From the NCBI GenBank assembly GCA_000785145.2, contig JSZA02000055.1, forward strand, positions 1-47,891: a DNA stretch of 47,891 nt, given 5' to 3'. The notes beneath the pieces are model-generated. The model did no database searches, was not told the DNA's origin, and saw only the letters and a list, made by a program, of their open reading frames with translations. The number at the start of each line of letters is the position of its first letter. The first letter of the stretch is position 1. The DNA is from Candidatus Thiomargarita nelsonii. GTDB lineage: Bacteria; Pseudomonadota; Gammaproteobacteria; Beggiatoales; Beggiatoaceae. Shown one piece after another: positions 26,635-34,652 of the stretch. The translations under genes were made by a program, and so were the position numbers.

Positions 26635-28065
26635 TTGACAACTAACAAACTTATGGATTTATCACCTTACTTAAAATTAATGACAGAAAAAAACGGCACA
26701 GATTTATTTGTAGCCGTCGGCTCGCCAGTGACGATAAAAATATCTGGCAAAAAAATCCCCGTCGGAAAAAATGCTGTGTCCGCTGAAATGGCTAAAGCCT
26801 GCGCTTTAGGGCTTATGTCTGACGAACAAAAAAAACAATTGCTCAAAAACAAAACCTTGGATTTCGTCCACAGCAACAGCTATGGTGAATTTCAAGTCAA
26901 CGTCTCTGTCAAACAAAATGAGCTTGGCATTGTTATCCAACTGGCTTCATCGAAAAGTGAAAAGAAAGCCATCGATCCAACAAAAGAGATCACCTTGTTG
27001 GATAGCACGATTTTGTTAGACTACTTAAAACTCGTTATCGAACACGACGGCTCTGATCTCTTTGTCACCGCCAATTCTCCAATAAAAGCCAAAATATACG
27101 GTGCCGCGAAATCCTTGAGTTCATTTGTTGCAACGCCCGAACTCACGAAAAAATTTGTCTTTTCTGTTCTAACTGAAGAACAAATTGCCCAATTTGAAAA
27201 AACCAAAGATTTAGATTTTGCCATCGAATTGCCTGACGGTAGTGCGCGTTTTCGTGGAAATGCCTTTTTCCAGCGCAAGACAATTGGCTTAGTCATGCGT
27301 CTCATTCCCTCAGAAATTCCCACCGCTAAAGATTTGGGACTGCCTGATATTTTACCAGAACTGATCATGTCCAAACGCGGACTACTACTGATGGTGGGTG
27401 GAACCGGCTCCGGTAAATCGACAACTTTAGCGGCTCTGATAGATCACCGCAATACGAACTCGCCTGGACATATTTTAACCATTGAGGATCCCGTTGAGTT
27501 TTCTCATCCCAACAAAATGTCCATCGTTAATCAACGTGAAGTCGGCGTTGATACAGCCTCTTATGCAACGGCAATCAAAGCCTCATTGCGCGAAGCCCCT
27601 GATGTCATTTTGATCGGGGAAATTCGCACGATGGAAACCATGGAAGCCGCTTTAGAGTTAGCGAATACTGGGCACTTATGTATTTCCACACTCCATGCCA
27701 ACAATGCAAACCAAGCCCTGGATCGCATTGTGAATTTATTTCCGACTGACAAACATAAATCACTTTTTATGGAAATGTCAGTCAATATGCGTGCCATTGT
27801 ATCACAACGCCTCATATCTGATGTACGGGGAAAACGCTGTGCCGCGATTGAGATTATGATCAATACGCCGAATATTGCCAATTTAATTCTCAAAGGTAAA
27901 CTCAATGAGATTAAGGAGGCTATGAAAGGGAGCGGTGCAAGAGGTATGCAAACTTTTGATGATGCCCTTTATTATTTATATAAAGAGGGTAAAATCAGCA
28001 AAGAAAATGCATTAATAAATGCCGATTCGCGTAATGATTTGGAAGGTAGATTTCAATTTGGTTAA
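26635..28065 (+). CDS. PilU/PilT-type pilus retraction ATPase with duplicated N-terminal domain
   Basis: The C-terminal ~330 residues form a complete PilT/PilU ATPase: Walker A GGTGSGKSTT, Asp box ILTIEDPVEF, Walker B VILIGEIRTMETMEAAL, and His box STLHANNANQALDRI. The LHANNANQALDRI form is typical of PilU. The N-terminal PAS-like domain is present twice: YLKLMTEKNGTDLFVAVGSP (residues ~12-31) and YLKLVIEHDGSDLFVTANSP (~134-153), each followed by EQ(K/I)..Q and a DF segment. Usual length is 370-390; this has 476. It would power retraction or modulation of type IV pili at the inner membrane. The frame begins with TTG 26635; ATG 26653 (MDLSPYLK) is an equally likely start since neither has a strong ribosome site. 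Confidence 0.88.
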   Translation: MTTNKLMDLSPYLKLMTEKNGTDLFVAVGSPVTIKISGKKIPVGKNAVSAEMAKACALGLMSDEQKKQLLKNKTLDFVHSNSYGEFQVNVSVKQNELGIVIQLASSKSEKKAIDPTKEITLLDSTILLDYLKLVIEHDGSDLFVTANSPIKAKIYGAAKSLSSFVATPELTKKFVFSVLTEEQIAQFEKTKDLDFAIELPDGSARFRGNAFFQRKTIGLVMRLIPSEIPTAKDLGLPDILPELIMSKRGLLLMVGGTGSGKSTTLAALIDHRNTNSPGHILTIEDPVEFSHPNKMSIVNQREVGVDTASYATAIKASLREAPDVILIGEIRTMETMEAALELANTGHLCISTLHANNANQALDRIVNLFPTDKHKSLFMEMSVNMRAIVSQRLISDVRGKRCAAIEIMINTPNIANLILKGKLNEIKEAMKGSGARGMQTFDDALYYLYKEGKISKENALINADSRNDLEGRFQFG

Positions 28066-28066
28066 A

Positions 28067-28305
28067 GTAGGGTGCGTCCCACGCACATTCTTGATGTCGC
28101 TGTAGATTAATGGTTCGTGGTGAGAGGGTGCGTAGGACCAATGCCATTAAGTTAAGCATAAATGCGTTTTTTTTGTAGGGTGGGTAGAGTGGAGCGAAAC
28201 CCACCAACTCGTTGAAATTTTTAACAATGGTGGGTTTCGCTCTCGCTCTACCCACCCTACAAAAAAACCTTAACTTAATGGCATTGGTGCGTAGGACGCA
28301 CCCTA
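28067..28305. repeat. Three-level nested palindromic element
   Basis: A GTGCGTCC-family element (arms at about 28067-28086 and 28288-28305) is interrupted at TGCGTAGGA by a second element (28138-28287) with ends CCAATGCCATTAAGTTAAG / CTTAACTTAATGGCATTGG. The 9 bases TGCGTAGGA are present on both sides (28129-28137 and 28288-28296), a target-site duplication. Within the second element lies a third palindrome, GTAGGGTGGGTAGAG.../CTCTACCCACCCTAC (about 28177-28260). Confidence 0.9.
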
Positions 28306-28431
28306 CACTCGCTACAACGGGTAGTTTGAAGAAAGCCGTGCCAACAGCAAAAATAGTGCCACATACTACAACACTTCCAATTGATATTCAGCCGATTTTA
28401 AAAAAAATTTTTTATTTATGGGAGATGAACT

Positions 28432-28593
28432 ATGACTTGTCCTGCTTGTGAGCGTTATGTAACAATTGAAGACTGGACTGATGATGAGCCTTTTAATTGC
28501 CCTCATTGTAATACCTTGCTCAAGTTAGTGACAGATGAAGGTGGTTATTGTGGTGCGAGTGAGAAATATCTCGAAATTCAGGAGGAAGATTAA
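28432..28593 (+). CDS. Small zinc-ribbon-like protein (53 aa)
   Basis: The 53-residue product starts MTCPACERYVTIEDWTDDE and has a second NCPHCNTLL, giving the CxxC...CxxC spacing of a zinc ribbon, plus an acidic tail EIQEEDstop. A strong GGGAGA ribosome site lies 6-10 bases before the ATG. Too short to name a family; similar small zinc ribbons act as protein- or nucleic-acid-binding modules. Confidence 0.6.
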   Translation: MTCPACERYVTIEDWTDDEPFNCPHCNTLLKLVTDEGGYCGASEKYLEIQEED

Positions 28594-28605
28594 AATAGAT
28601 CGTTC

Positions 28606-28794
28606 CGGGTGCGTCCTCAGTGTAGATAAGGCGTGGAAAGAGGGTGCGTAGGACCAATGCCATTAAGTTAAGGGGGCAAACCCGATAGGGTAGCCCCTAC
28701 ATCATACCGTTGTAGGGGCAATCCCTTGTGGTTGCCCTTAATCCCTAGTGGTTGCCCGACACGATATGGCATTGGTGCGTAGGACGCACCCTAC
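28606..28794. repeat. GTGCGTCC-family element with CCAATGCCAT insertion
   Basis: The outer element (GGGTGCGTCCTCAGTGTAG ... GTGCGTAGGACGCACCC) is split at TGCGTAGGA by an insert (28654-28775) running from CCAATGCCATTAAGTTAAG to CACGATATGGCATTGG. TGCGTAGGA flanks it on both sides (28645-28653, 28776-28784). The insertion site is identical to that at 28138 but the inner sequence is different. Confidence 0.9.
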
Positions 28795-28839
28795 AAAGCT
28801 TATGAATCATAGTTCAAATTTTATTAAGGGACATGTCTA

Positions 28840-29826
28840 TTATATACCAGCAGCAGATAAAATAATCTTTTGATTTAAATTCAACTTTTTACCTTTTAAA
28901 ATCGCCATAACCCGCTGCATTTCCATCTCACGCAGTAAGACATAAGCAAATACCTTTGCCAAGGTAAAACTTTGCAATTTGAGCGTCAATTCGGCAAGTT
29001 GTTGCATTTTCATCGTAAGCCGCTTATCGACGCTAAAGGTATTATCAGTATCCAATAACAAACTATAAAATGGCTCTGGTAACTGAGCGAGCACTTCTTG
29101 CAAAGAATTCAACTCAACTAATCGCTGCAAGCGATTGCGATTAAGCAGATAAGGGGTGGGGACTAACAAATAATACGTCTCCGCCGCTGACAAATTGTAA
29201 GCAAAGCGATAACGCAACAGCCAGAGCAAATTAAAGCGATCCATCATAATACTGATAAGCGATGAAAAATGTTGACGTTGCTTGCTATCAAGCACACGAA
29301 TTCGTTGTACAAATCCTAATAAATAATGGCGATCAATTGCAGCATCTAAGGAATAGAGTTGATGATCTTTTTCAAACAAGTGCCGCGCTTGTCGCGCAAT
29401 ATTGCCATAAGGGCTCTTTTCCAAGCGTCGCAATAATTCTCCAATATCTTCAGTGCGTAATAACTGTTCAATAGGCAAAGCACTGAGTTGTCCTAATTCT
29501 AAAAGCTGGGCCGAAATCGCATCAGCACTGAGCCCTGCGATTTTGCCACGCACAATCGTTTTTAGATTAGCAATGTCCCATTTATGAAACCAATACATCA
29601 ACAATTCACGGGGAGCACCTGATAAGGGGCGTACCAGCACTTGAAAATCGCCCAACATCCGCATTAACCATGCCTGTTCTATCAAATTTTGATCGATAGT
29701 TGTATCGTCTATTCCTTGAATAGTCCCCAATGGCTGGTTTAATAATTCTGTTAGGCGTGCTTCAGACAGTAATCGTCCCGCAAAAATTGAAATACGGGCA
29801 TTGAGATATGCATAATCGATCATCAT
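28840..29826 (-). CDS. V-type ATP synthase subunit C (stalk subunit d/C)
   Basis: The 328-residue, helix-rich product fits the NtpC/AtpC subunit that links the V1 central stalk to the membrane rotor. It starts DYAYLNARISIFAGRLLSE, has repeated helical segments (ELLMYWFHKWDIANLKTIVRG, YLLGFVQRIRVLDSKQRQHF) and ends with MEMQRVMAILKGKKLN, a typical family C-terminus. It overlaps the upstream gene by 4 bases (ATGA), implying translational coupling. None of the catalytic A/B or membrane I/K subunits is encoded nearby. A ~125-base piece of this gene is duplicated at 34653. Confidence 0.82.
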   Translation of the reverse strand: MMIDYAYLNARISIFAGRLLSEARLTELLNQPLGTIQGIDDTTIDQNLIEQAWLMRMLGDFQVLVRPLSGAPRELLMYWFHKWDIANLKTIVRGKIAGLSADAISAQLLELGQLSALPIEQLLRTEDIGELLRRLEKSPYGNIARQARHLFEKDHQLYSLDAAIDRHYLLGFVQRIRVLDSKQRQHFSSLISIMMDRFNLLWLLRYRFAYNLSAAETYYLLVPTPYLLNRNRLQRLVELNSLQEVLAQLPEPFYSLLLDTDNTFSVDKRLTMKMQQLAELTLKLQSFTLAKVFAYVLLREMEMQRVMAILKGKKLNLNQKIILSAAGI

Positions 29827-30143
29827 GTTTTGCCTACTTGCATGAGTAAATTGATTGCCGCTTCTAATGCTTTTTGTTTATTTTCTTGAGCGAGAGAACG
29901 CAGACGTTCTTTTCGTTCTTCATAGCGTTTATTTAATTCGGCGATGGTTTGAGTCGCACGAGTCTCGGCTTGTTTTAAAAAACTCGCTTGTATTTCGGGT
30001 ATTTTTGCTTTAAATTTTTCTTCAGCTTGATGCGCCTCTTCTAAGGCTTGTTGGATGATTTGTTCGCGTTGTTTTTGGACTTGGGCAACGAGTTGTTCGG
30101 CTTCTGTTTCTACTGTGAGTAGACGTTTTAGGGTGTTTTCCAT
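29823..30143 (-). CDS. V-type ATPase peripheral-stalk subunit (G/H-like)
   Basis: The product is one long charged coiled coil (ENTLKRLLTVETEAEQLVAQ, QREQIIQQALEEAHQAEEKF, RATQTIAELNKRYEERKERL), as in the G/H stalk subunit that pairs with subunit E. ATG 30143 is chosen over an upstream TTG because MENTLKRLL matches the usual start of the family. It is the first gene of a two-gene operon with subunit C. About 106 residues, normal for the family. Confidence 0.68.
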   Translation of the reverse strand: MENTLKRLLTVETEAEQLVAQVQKQREQIIQQALEEAHQAEEKFKAKIPEIQASFLKQAETRATQTIAELNKRYEERKERLRSLAQENKQKALEAAINLLMQVGKT

Positions 30144-30175
30144 AAGATAACGAGTTTTTATCAATTTAAAAATTC

Positions 30176-30217
30176 GACGCAGAGCGTCAATGCCATTCAG
30201 TTAAGAATAACTGAATG
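30176..30217. repeat. GACGCAGAGCGTC palindrome plus hairpin
   Basis: GACGCAGAGCGTC (30176-30188) is followed by CATTCAGTTA/TAACTGAATG (30194-30217). The same 13-base palindrome occurs at 32178, 35564, 36459 and 41326, often beside gene ends. Confidence 0.8.
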
Positions 30218-30252
30218 ATTTTATGAAAAAAAATAAAAACGAAGTAACGAAG

Positions 30253-30750
30253 TTAATTTTCGTTTTCAATCGCTGATAGTGCCTCTTTAACTTGCTGATA
30301 AAGCTTATTGGATAAACGAAATCCTGATAAAATGGCTTGATCCAATAATTCCAATGCCGCTTTTGGAGTCTTATGGTGAAGTTTGGCAGCCAATATCATT
30401 AATCCCGCCAAACCAATAACGGACAATTTTTTCTGTCGCGCTATTTTTCTACCTTTGCGCTCATCAATAATGAGTGGCAACTGACGAGTCACTGCCAATT
30501 CAATGGCTTCTGCTTCTCCCCTATCCAACCATTTATAGAATTCCAATAAACGTTCCGAAGCATTTACTGAAACAACGTCATAACATCCCGCCTGTTGCAT
30601 AAGTTCATTTATTTCTGAATTGCCACTCAGTAATTCGTCCATAACAGCTTGTGGAATCAATATTTTGTCGAACAATGAACACAACATAGACAGTGCATCC
30701 AAACGCTCAAGTACGATTAATGTCGTGGTGTCACTAACAATTAAATTCAT
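30253..30750 (-). CDS. DUF3368-type PIN-like toxin
   Basis: The N-terminus NLIVSDTTTLIVLERLDALSML and the segment LDRGEAEAIELAVTRQLPLIIDERKGRKIA give the acidic residues of the PIN nuclease fold as in DUF3368 proteins (D6, E in GEAEAI, DE in IDERKGR). Further on, LSVIGLAGLMILAAK is typical. It starts inside the stop of the preceding antitoxin gene (4-base overlap), forming a type II toxin-antitoxin operon; the expected activity is RNA cleavage. Length 165 is complete. Confidence 0.8.
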   Translation of the reverse strand: MNLIVSDTTTLIVLERLDALSMLCSLFDKILIPQAVMDELLSGNSEINELMQQAGCYDVVSVNASERLLEFYKWLDRGEAEAIELAVTRQLPLIIDERKGRKIARQKKLSVIGLAGLMILAAKLHHKTPKAALELLDQAILSGFRLSNKLYQQVKEALSAIENEN

Positions 30751-31076
30751 AATTTCATTAAAGTTTCTATGGTATCCAAATCTTCCGCTAAATCGTAATC
30801 AGCAATACTGATACTTAACTTATCCAAAGTATCAAGCATCTCGCTCTTAGTTTTATTTAATGCTTTAGCGAGTTGTCCCAACGTCAAATCACCCGATTCA
30901 AAAGCTTTAAGTGCCAACCAATGAACCAAGCCTTGTTCTATTAAATGAGATGAAAAGGGTATTATCATACCCAATGGTTGTTCCTGTTGTGTTATTAACA
31001 AAAATTCATTTTGTTTTAACAAAAGGCTTAATTGTCCTGGATTGGTTTTGATCTGCTTTATTCCTAATGCTTTCAT
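30747..31076 (-). CDS. Antitoxin paired with the DUF3368 toxin
   Basis: The first ~45 residues (KALGIKQIKTNPGQLSLLLK and FLLITQQEQPLGMIIPF) resemble the Phd/YefM DNA-binding antitoxin fold. The middle (WLALKAFESGDLTLGQLAKA) resembles UPF0175 helix-turn-helix sequences, and the acidic C-terminus would bind the toxin. It precedes and overlaps the toxin by 4 bases. Likely autoregulator of the pair. Confidence 0.68.
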   Translation of the reverse strand: MKALGIKQIKTNPGQLSLLLKQNEFLLITQQEQPLGMIIPFSSHLIEQGLVHWLALKAFESGDLTLGQLAKALNKTKSEMLDTLDKLSISIADYDLAEDLDTIETLMKL

Positions 31077-31164
31077 ATTTGATACTCCATTTTATTAGTG
31101 AGCAAGTTGCCACCACATCAATAACCTTCAAGCCTAAGCTCACTCTAGCTAAAAAAACTAGATC

Positions 31165-31236
31165 GTTCCGGGTGCGTCCTACGCACCTTGTACGCCCTCA
31201 GTATAGATAAGGCGTGGAAAGAGGGTGCGTAGGACA
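31165..31236. repeat. GTGCGTCC-family element joined to PIN-module copy 1
   Basis: The left arm GGGTGCGTCCTACGCACC, a spacer TGTACGCCCTCAGTATAG, and an incomplete right arm GGGTGCGTAGGACACCCG are followed without gap by GTTAGCCTATTGGGAAA. The same junction recurs at 32738-32870 and 34850. Confidence 0.8.
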
Positions 31237-31578
31237 CCCGTTAGCCTATTGGGAAAGGCGATTAGAATGGCGCGTTTTTCGGGTGCTAGAATCCATCGTG
31301 ACAAGGTTTAAATTATGTCGTCGCATGAATTCTTGTGCTTTTCGATGAATAATTCACACTCTAATCGCATTTGTCACGCCATTGCCCGAACTTCGGCTAA
31401 TGATTTGTCAATTTTTAGAGTCATTATAACTCACCTCCATCGGGGTTATCAGTTGAAGGTCTTTTTTGTAACCATTCAACAGGTTGATTGCATTTACTTT
31501 TTCTTGACGACGCACATTAGCGATATGCCGTAAATTCCAACTCACCACATAATCTAATTCATTGAAGGTAGCAAAAGC
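31237..31578 (-). pseudogene. Truncated copy of the PIN toxin/partner module
   Basis: The last ~57 codons of the PIN gene at 35053-35538 are repeated here (AFATFNELDYVVSWNLRHIA to MEVSYNDSKN, stop at 31408), followed by a damaged copy of its small partner gene (MTLKIDKSLAEVR then a break). The PIN N-terminus with its first catalytic acids is missing and the left end abuts brnA. Non-functional duplicate. Confidence 0.85.
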
Positions 31579-31585
31579 TGCCCAC

Positions 31586-31816
31586 CTACCTGACTTCATC
31601 AATTGTTCGATAACCCATAGATTTTGTCAAAGTCTGGTTAATAAGTGTTTGATACCCTAACCCTTTAGCCTCTGCCTTTGCCCGAAAGTTTTGGAGAACT
31701 TCATCATCTAACATGAGAATAATACAAGTTTTACCTTTAGCCTCGGCTTGCAATTTTGAGAGGTGAGGTACATCTTTTGCTCTTTTTGCATTTGAAAAAT
31801 CATATTCTTTACGCAT
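31586..31816 (-). CDS. brnA: BrnA-like antitoxin
   Basis: The 76-residue protein reads KRAKDVPHLSKLQAEAKGKT, then CIILMLDDEVLQNFRAKAEAKGLGYQTLINQTL, a ribbon-helix-helix of the BrnA family (strand, then the GLGYQTLIN helix). It starts within the last codons of brnT (8-base overlap), the usual toxin-first order. It would neutralise BrnT and repress the operon. Its 3' end lies only a few bases from the truncated PIN copy, but the C-terminus looks complete. Confidence 0.85.
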   Translation of the reverse strand: MRKEYDFSNAKRAKDVPHLSKLQAEAKGKTCIILMLDDEVLQNFRAKAEAKGLGYQTLINQTLTKSMGYRTIDEVR

Positions 31817-32072
31817 AGTTCTTTGCCTCTGTTTTAGTCGCTTTACGTGCAGAAATTAGACGGATACGTTCATCTCGTAGTGTATAAACCACAGTTAACA
31901 ATCTCACTTGAGTACTCATACCTACAAGCACCCAACGATTTTCACCTTCAACATCAGGGTCCTCTTGAACCAAAGCCAATGGATCAAGAAGCGCAGTCGA
32001 TGCTTCTTTAAAAGAGATACCATGCTTGATGAGGTTTGATGATGCTTTTTTTGGATCGAATTCTATTTCCAT
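31809..32072 (-). CDS. brnT: BrnT-like ribonuclease toxin
   Basis: MEIEFDPKKASSNLIKHGIS, FKEASTALLDPLAL and the end ERIRLISARKATKTEAKNYA match the BrnT family (RelE-like fold; usual FDPAKAAxNLxKHGVSF and RxISARxAxxxE motifs). At 87 residues it is full length. It is expected to cut mRNA. It leads the operon with brnA downstream. Confidence 0.88.
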   Translation of the reverse strand: MEIEFDPKKASSNLIKHGISFKEASTALLDPLALVQEDPDVEGENRWVLVGMSTQVRLLTVVYTLRDERIRLISARKATKTEAKNYA

Positions 32073-32795
32073 ACTTTTATGTTCACAGAGCCACTTGTTA
32101 TTTAGAATGACAGAAACTTAAGGTTTAACCACACCCTATAGGTTCATATTTTGTAACCCATTTTTATTTTAAAATTCGACGCAGAGCGTCGATGCATGCA
32201 TTCCTTTGCCTCGCGTGGGAACGAGAAGTCCAAGATAAATCTGGCCGACTCCTATTTCAAGTGTTTGTCATTTTCAATCATTGCATAAGATCGTTCCGGG
32301 TGCGTCCTACGCACCTTGTACGCCCTCAGTGTAGTGATGGCGTGGAAAGAGGGTGCGTAGGACGCACCCTACGCACCCTACGCTCGCTGACAACAATCAG
32401 AGAGAGCCCGGTGATAAACCCTAAAATTCTAGCAGCAATGTGAATTTTAGGTATTTTGATTTCTTTCCACTCAAGGTTGCCCCCAATAAGAGCTATACCA
32501 ATGAGTATCGCACCAACTATAATTAATATTGTCTATTTTTCCATAACATTTAATCCTTTTAATCAAAAAAACAATCAGTTAAAGTATATACGTTCCCAAA
32601 CTCTGTTTGGGAAACGCATTTTGTTTAGCAAAAAATATGCCAATATATATTCAGATGAAAAGCAAGTGTAGGGTGCGTCCTACGCACCTTGTACGCCCTC
32701 AGTGTAGTGATGGCGTGGAAAGAGGGTGCGTAGGACACCCGTTAGGGGATAACAGTCACCAAGGTGTCCTTATTTTAAGCGTGTTGCAGCAAGTG
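32073..32795. other. Repeat-filled intergenic region
   Basis: No gene is supported. In order: the GACGCAGAGCGTC palindrome (32178-32190), a partial AGTCCAAGATAAATC motif, a GTGCGTCC-family element (about 32298-32374, right arm extended by a second CGCACCCTACG), a short unassigned stretch (about 32440-32660), and another GTGCGTCC-family element (about 32670-32738) ending in the GGACACCCGTTAG junction. Confidence 0.6.
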
Positions 32796-32985
32796 TAGGG
32801 TGCGTCCTACGCACCTTGTACGCCCTCAGTGTAGATAAGGCGTGGAAAGATGGTGCGTAGGACACCCGTTAGGCTATTGGGAAATGCGATTAGAATGGCG
32901 CGTTTTTCTAGTGCTAGAATCCATCGTAACAAGATTATGTCGTCGCATGAAATCTTGTGCTTTTCGATTAATTCACACTCTAATT
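32796..32985. repeat. GTGCGTCC-family element with PIN-partner tail, copy 2
   Basis: The element (32796-32866) is followed by GGCTATTGGGAAATGCGATT, AATGGCGCGTTTTTCTAGTG and ATGTCGTCGCATGAAATCTT, the same sequence that lies at the 3' end of the PIN-partner gene at 34863. The copy stops after about 120 bases. It carries no intact frame. Confidence 0.85.
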
Positions 32986-33032
32986 TTATTGAATATGCAC
33001 ATGAGCGATATGTAATATTATTTAATTTTCAA

Positions 33033-33518
33033 TTATTTGACACTCGCTTGGAATTGTTGGAGTTCGCTACAAGCTACGAGTTCTAAATTGCCATAAGCCT
33101 CGCTTTTGACAGTGCATCCAGAAAACGCCATTAACCACTGGAAAACAAAAGAAAATTCATCTGCTAGACGCAACAGTCTGTCCATTGCCGCACTTTGTGC
33201 AACCTTTCCGCTTTCGTATTTGGAAAAAGCATTCACCCCTCCTCCAAAGACTTTGGAAGCCATTTCTTGCGTTAAATCCAAGTTTGTTCTAATTTTTTTT
33301 ATTTCTTCGGATGACAACAAACCATCCGCCAACTTTTTAGCATTCAGAATTGTTGCATCATTTTTCTGAATTTGTTGACTATCTATAAATTCTCTTTGGC
33401 AAGAGTTACAGACAGAGTATTCAACCTCAAATTCAATTTCCTGTCCTTTATAAGTAAAGCTATCTTTAACCTTTAAAATGGAAATTGAATATGAATGACA
33501 TAACTTACAAATAGTCAT
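33033..33518 (-). CDS. MqsA-family antitoxin (zinc finger plus HTH)
   Basis: The N-terminal domain has two CxxC pairs (TICKLCHS and YSVCNSCQREF), as in the zinc domain of MqsA. The C-terminal XRE-like domain reads LDLTQEMASKVFGGGVNAFSKYE, with the GGGxNAFSxYExG motif of the family, then SAAMDRLLRLAD. About 30 extra residues (CTVKSEAYGNLELVACSE) extend the C-terminus beyond the usual ~130. It should be a DNA-binding antitoxin. The cognate toxin would normally lie just upstream, where only a broken remnant is found. Confidence 0.85.
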   Translation of the reverse strand: MTICKLCHSYSISILKVKDSFTYKGQEIEFEVEYSVCNSCQREFIDSQQIQKNDATILNAKKLADGLLSSEEIKKIRTNLDLTQEMASKVFGGGVNAFSKYESGKVAQSAAMDRLLRLADEFSFVFQWLMAFSGCTVKSEAYGNLELVACSELQQFQASVK

Positions 33519-33539
33519 CTTATTTTCCCAAATTTAAGA

Positions 33540-33770
33540 TAAATGAAACGATGCGAGTTCTATGCTCAAGCTGCCATTGGTTAAGCAAAACTTAACGTAA
33601 AGCTGGTCAAATTCGATGTTTTCACTATCAGGCTTAGGATATGTGACAAAATGCTTTTGCTAAAATCACTTTCTCGCAATTGGACAAGGCATTGAGCGAC
33701 ATCGCGAAGCTGATAGCCTATATTTGCAACATCGCGTTGTACCTTTCTTCCTCGATACTTACGATGATGG
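33540..33770 (-). pseudogene. Possible broken toxin partner of the MqsA-like gene
   Basis: Minus-strand frames before the MqsA-like gene read VAQCLVQLRESDFSKSI and, after a frame change, DQLYVKFCLTNG ... IELASFHLS followed by a stop. ESDFxKS and LYVKF...SFH recall the conserved parts of MqsR-like toxins (xxSDFYKS and LYIKL...SFKE). The match is short and by eye, so this is tentative. The 5' end meets a TCAATGCCATCA half-site of the repeat family. Confidence 0.35.
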
Positions 33771-33777
33771 CATTGAC

Positions 33778-34140
33778 TTATTCTGGTGGCGGATGCCAGC
33801 CCGCTTCGCTCCAGAAACGGCGAGAATGTAATAGAACAGGGCGGTTCAATTTCATGGCCACTATTGTGGCTCGCCCAATTGGTGTCACGCCAATGATGCG
33901 TATTCCATCACTACTCCAGCGAAAATGCTCTGCCCACTTTTGTTTGTTAGGGTGAAAAATACGAACAGTTGTACCAGTTTGAGGGTCTATGGTGGCTCCT
34001 CCTAATGACTCAGGAATAATATGATCAACTGTTAGAAGGATACCAATAAAACGTTGCTGGCTCTGGCAATAACAACAACGATAACGCGATTGTTCTGCCA
34101 CCTCTTGACGTAGCTTAGCTGAAATATGACTATTACTCAT
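33778..34140 (-). CDS. HNH-endonuclease-like protein with internal deletion
   Basis: It begins with CCYCQSQQRFIG, TVDHIIPESLGGAT (the His of the HNH motif), then IDPQTGTTVRIFHP, KWAEHFRWSSDGIRIIG, TPIGRATIVAMKLNRP and GWHPP, a well-known HNH family layout. In typical relatives, about 22 residues containing NLCxAC..CN..K lie between LGGAT and IDPQTG and supply the second zinc CxxC and the Asn/His of the active site. Here they are absent, in frame. The protein (120 aa rather than ~145-170) is therefore probably catalytically dead. Overlaps the upstream gene by 4 bases. Confidence 0.75.
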   Translation of the reverse strand: MSNSHISAKLRQEVAEQSRYRCCYCQSQQRFIGILLTVDHIIPESLGGATIDPQTGTTVRIFHPNKQKWAEHFRWSSDGIRIIGVTPIGRATIVAMKLNRPVLLHSRRFWSEAGWHPPPE

Positions 34141-34553
34141 TTTGCTGTTTCTGTTATGAGAGGGGAAATGTCAAAACCGCGTTTTTTTAATAGGGCAGCG
34201 GATTTTGCACGCACCAACATCACGCGATTGAATGAATGTGACAACAATTGCGCTTGCTGATTATCCTCTGTCGTTAAACCATCACGTTGTTGTTTTTCAA
34301 CGAGTTCCTGCATATATTCGTTTTTGTCGCGTGAAACGGTGATTTGGGCGGCTTGCCAGAGTTCGCGATCAGTCAACAAGTCAAGCTGGGCTAATTCCTG
34401 CTCAATATCGTCTGCTAAGCCATCTCTTTGCGAATAGTCAATAACAACAGCCACTAACTCTTCCGCTACTGAACGTTGCATTAGTTGTGACCGTTGCTTG
34501 ACTCGACGATAAATTGGGGCAGGCAAAGTGATAGTGATAGTTTGTAAATTCAT
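34137..34553 (-). CDS. Hypothetical partner of the HNH gene
   Basis: The 138-residue protein starts MNLQTITITLPAPIYRRVKQ and RSVAEELVAVVIDY, like ribbon-helix-helix proteins (strand then two helices), followed by charged helices. It is translated ahead of and coupled to the HNH gene (ATGA overlap), so it may be a regulator or antitoxin-like partner. No firm family assignment. Confidence 0.6.
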   Translation of the reverse strand: MNLQTITITLPAPIYRRVKQRSQLMQRSVAEELVAVVIDYSQRDGLADDIEQELAQLDLLTDRELWQAAQITVSRDKNEYMQELVEKQQRDGLTTEDNQQAQLLSHSFNRVMLVRAKSAALLKKRGFDISPLITETAK

Positions 34554-34652
34554 GGTTCCCTCATTTTATGCGCTGAATTCGTTTTTTTGCAAACATGCTC
34601 CAGCAGAATATTCTATTCTGCCATATTTTCAAATGAGTGCGACCGTCCAAGA

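Noticed and set aside
31315..31533. 72-codon plus-strand frame
   Set aside because: Antisense to the truncated PIN module copy; explained by that duplication.
32192..32798. Several 60-85 codon plus-strand frames
   Set aside because: They translate the palindromic elements (e.g. ..RPTHLVRPQCSDG..), identical wherever the repeat occurs.
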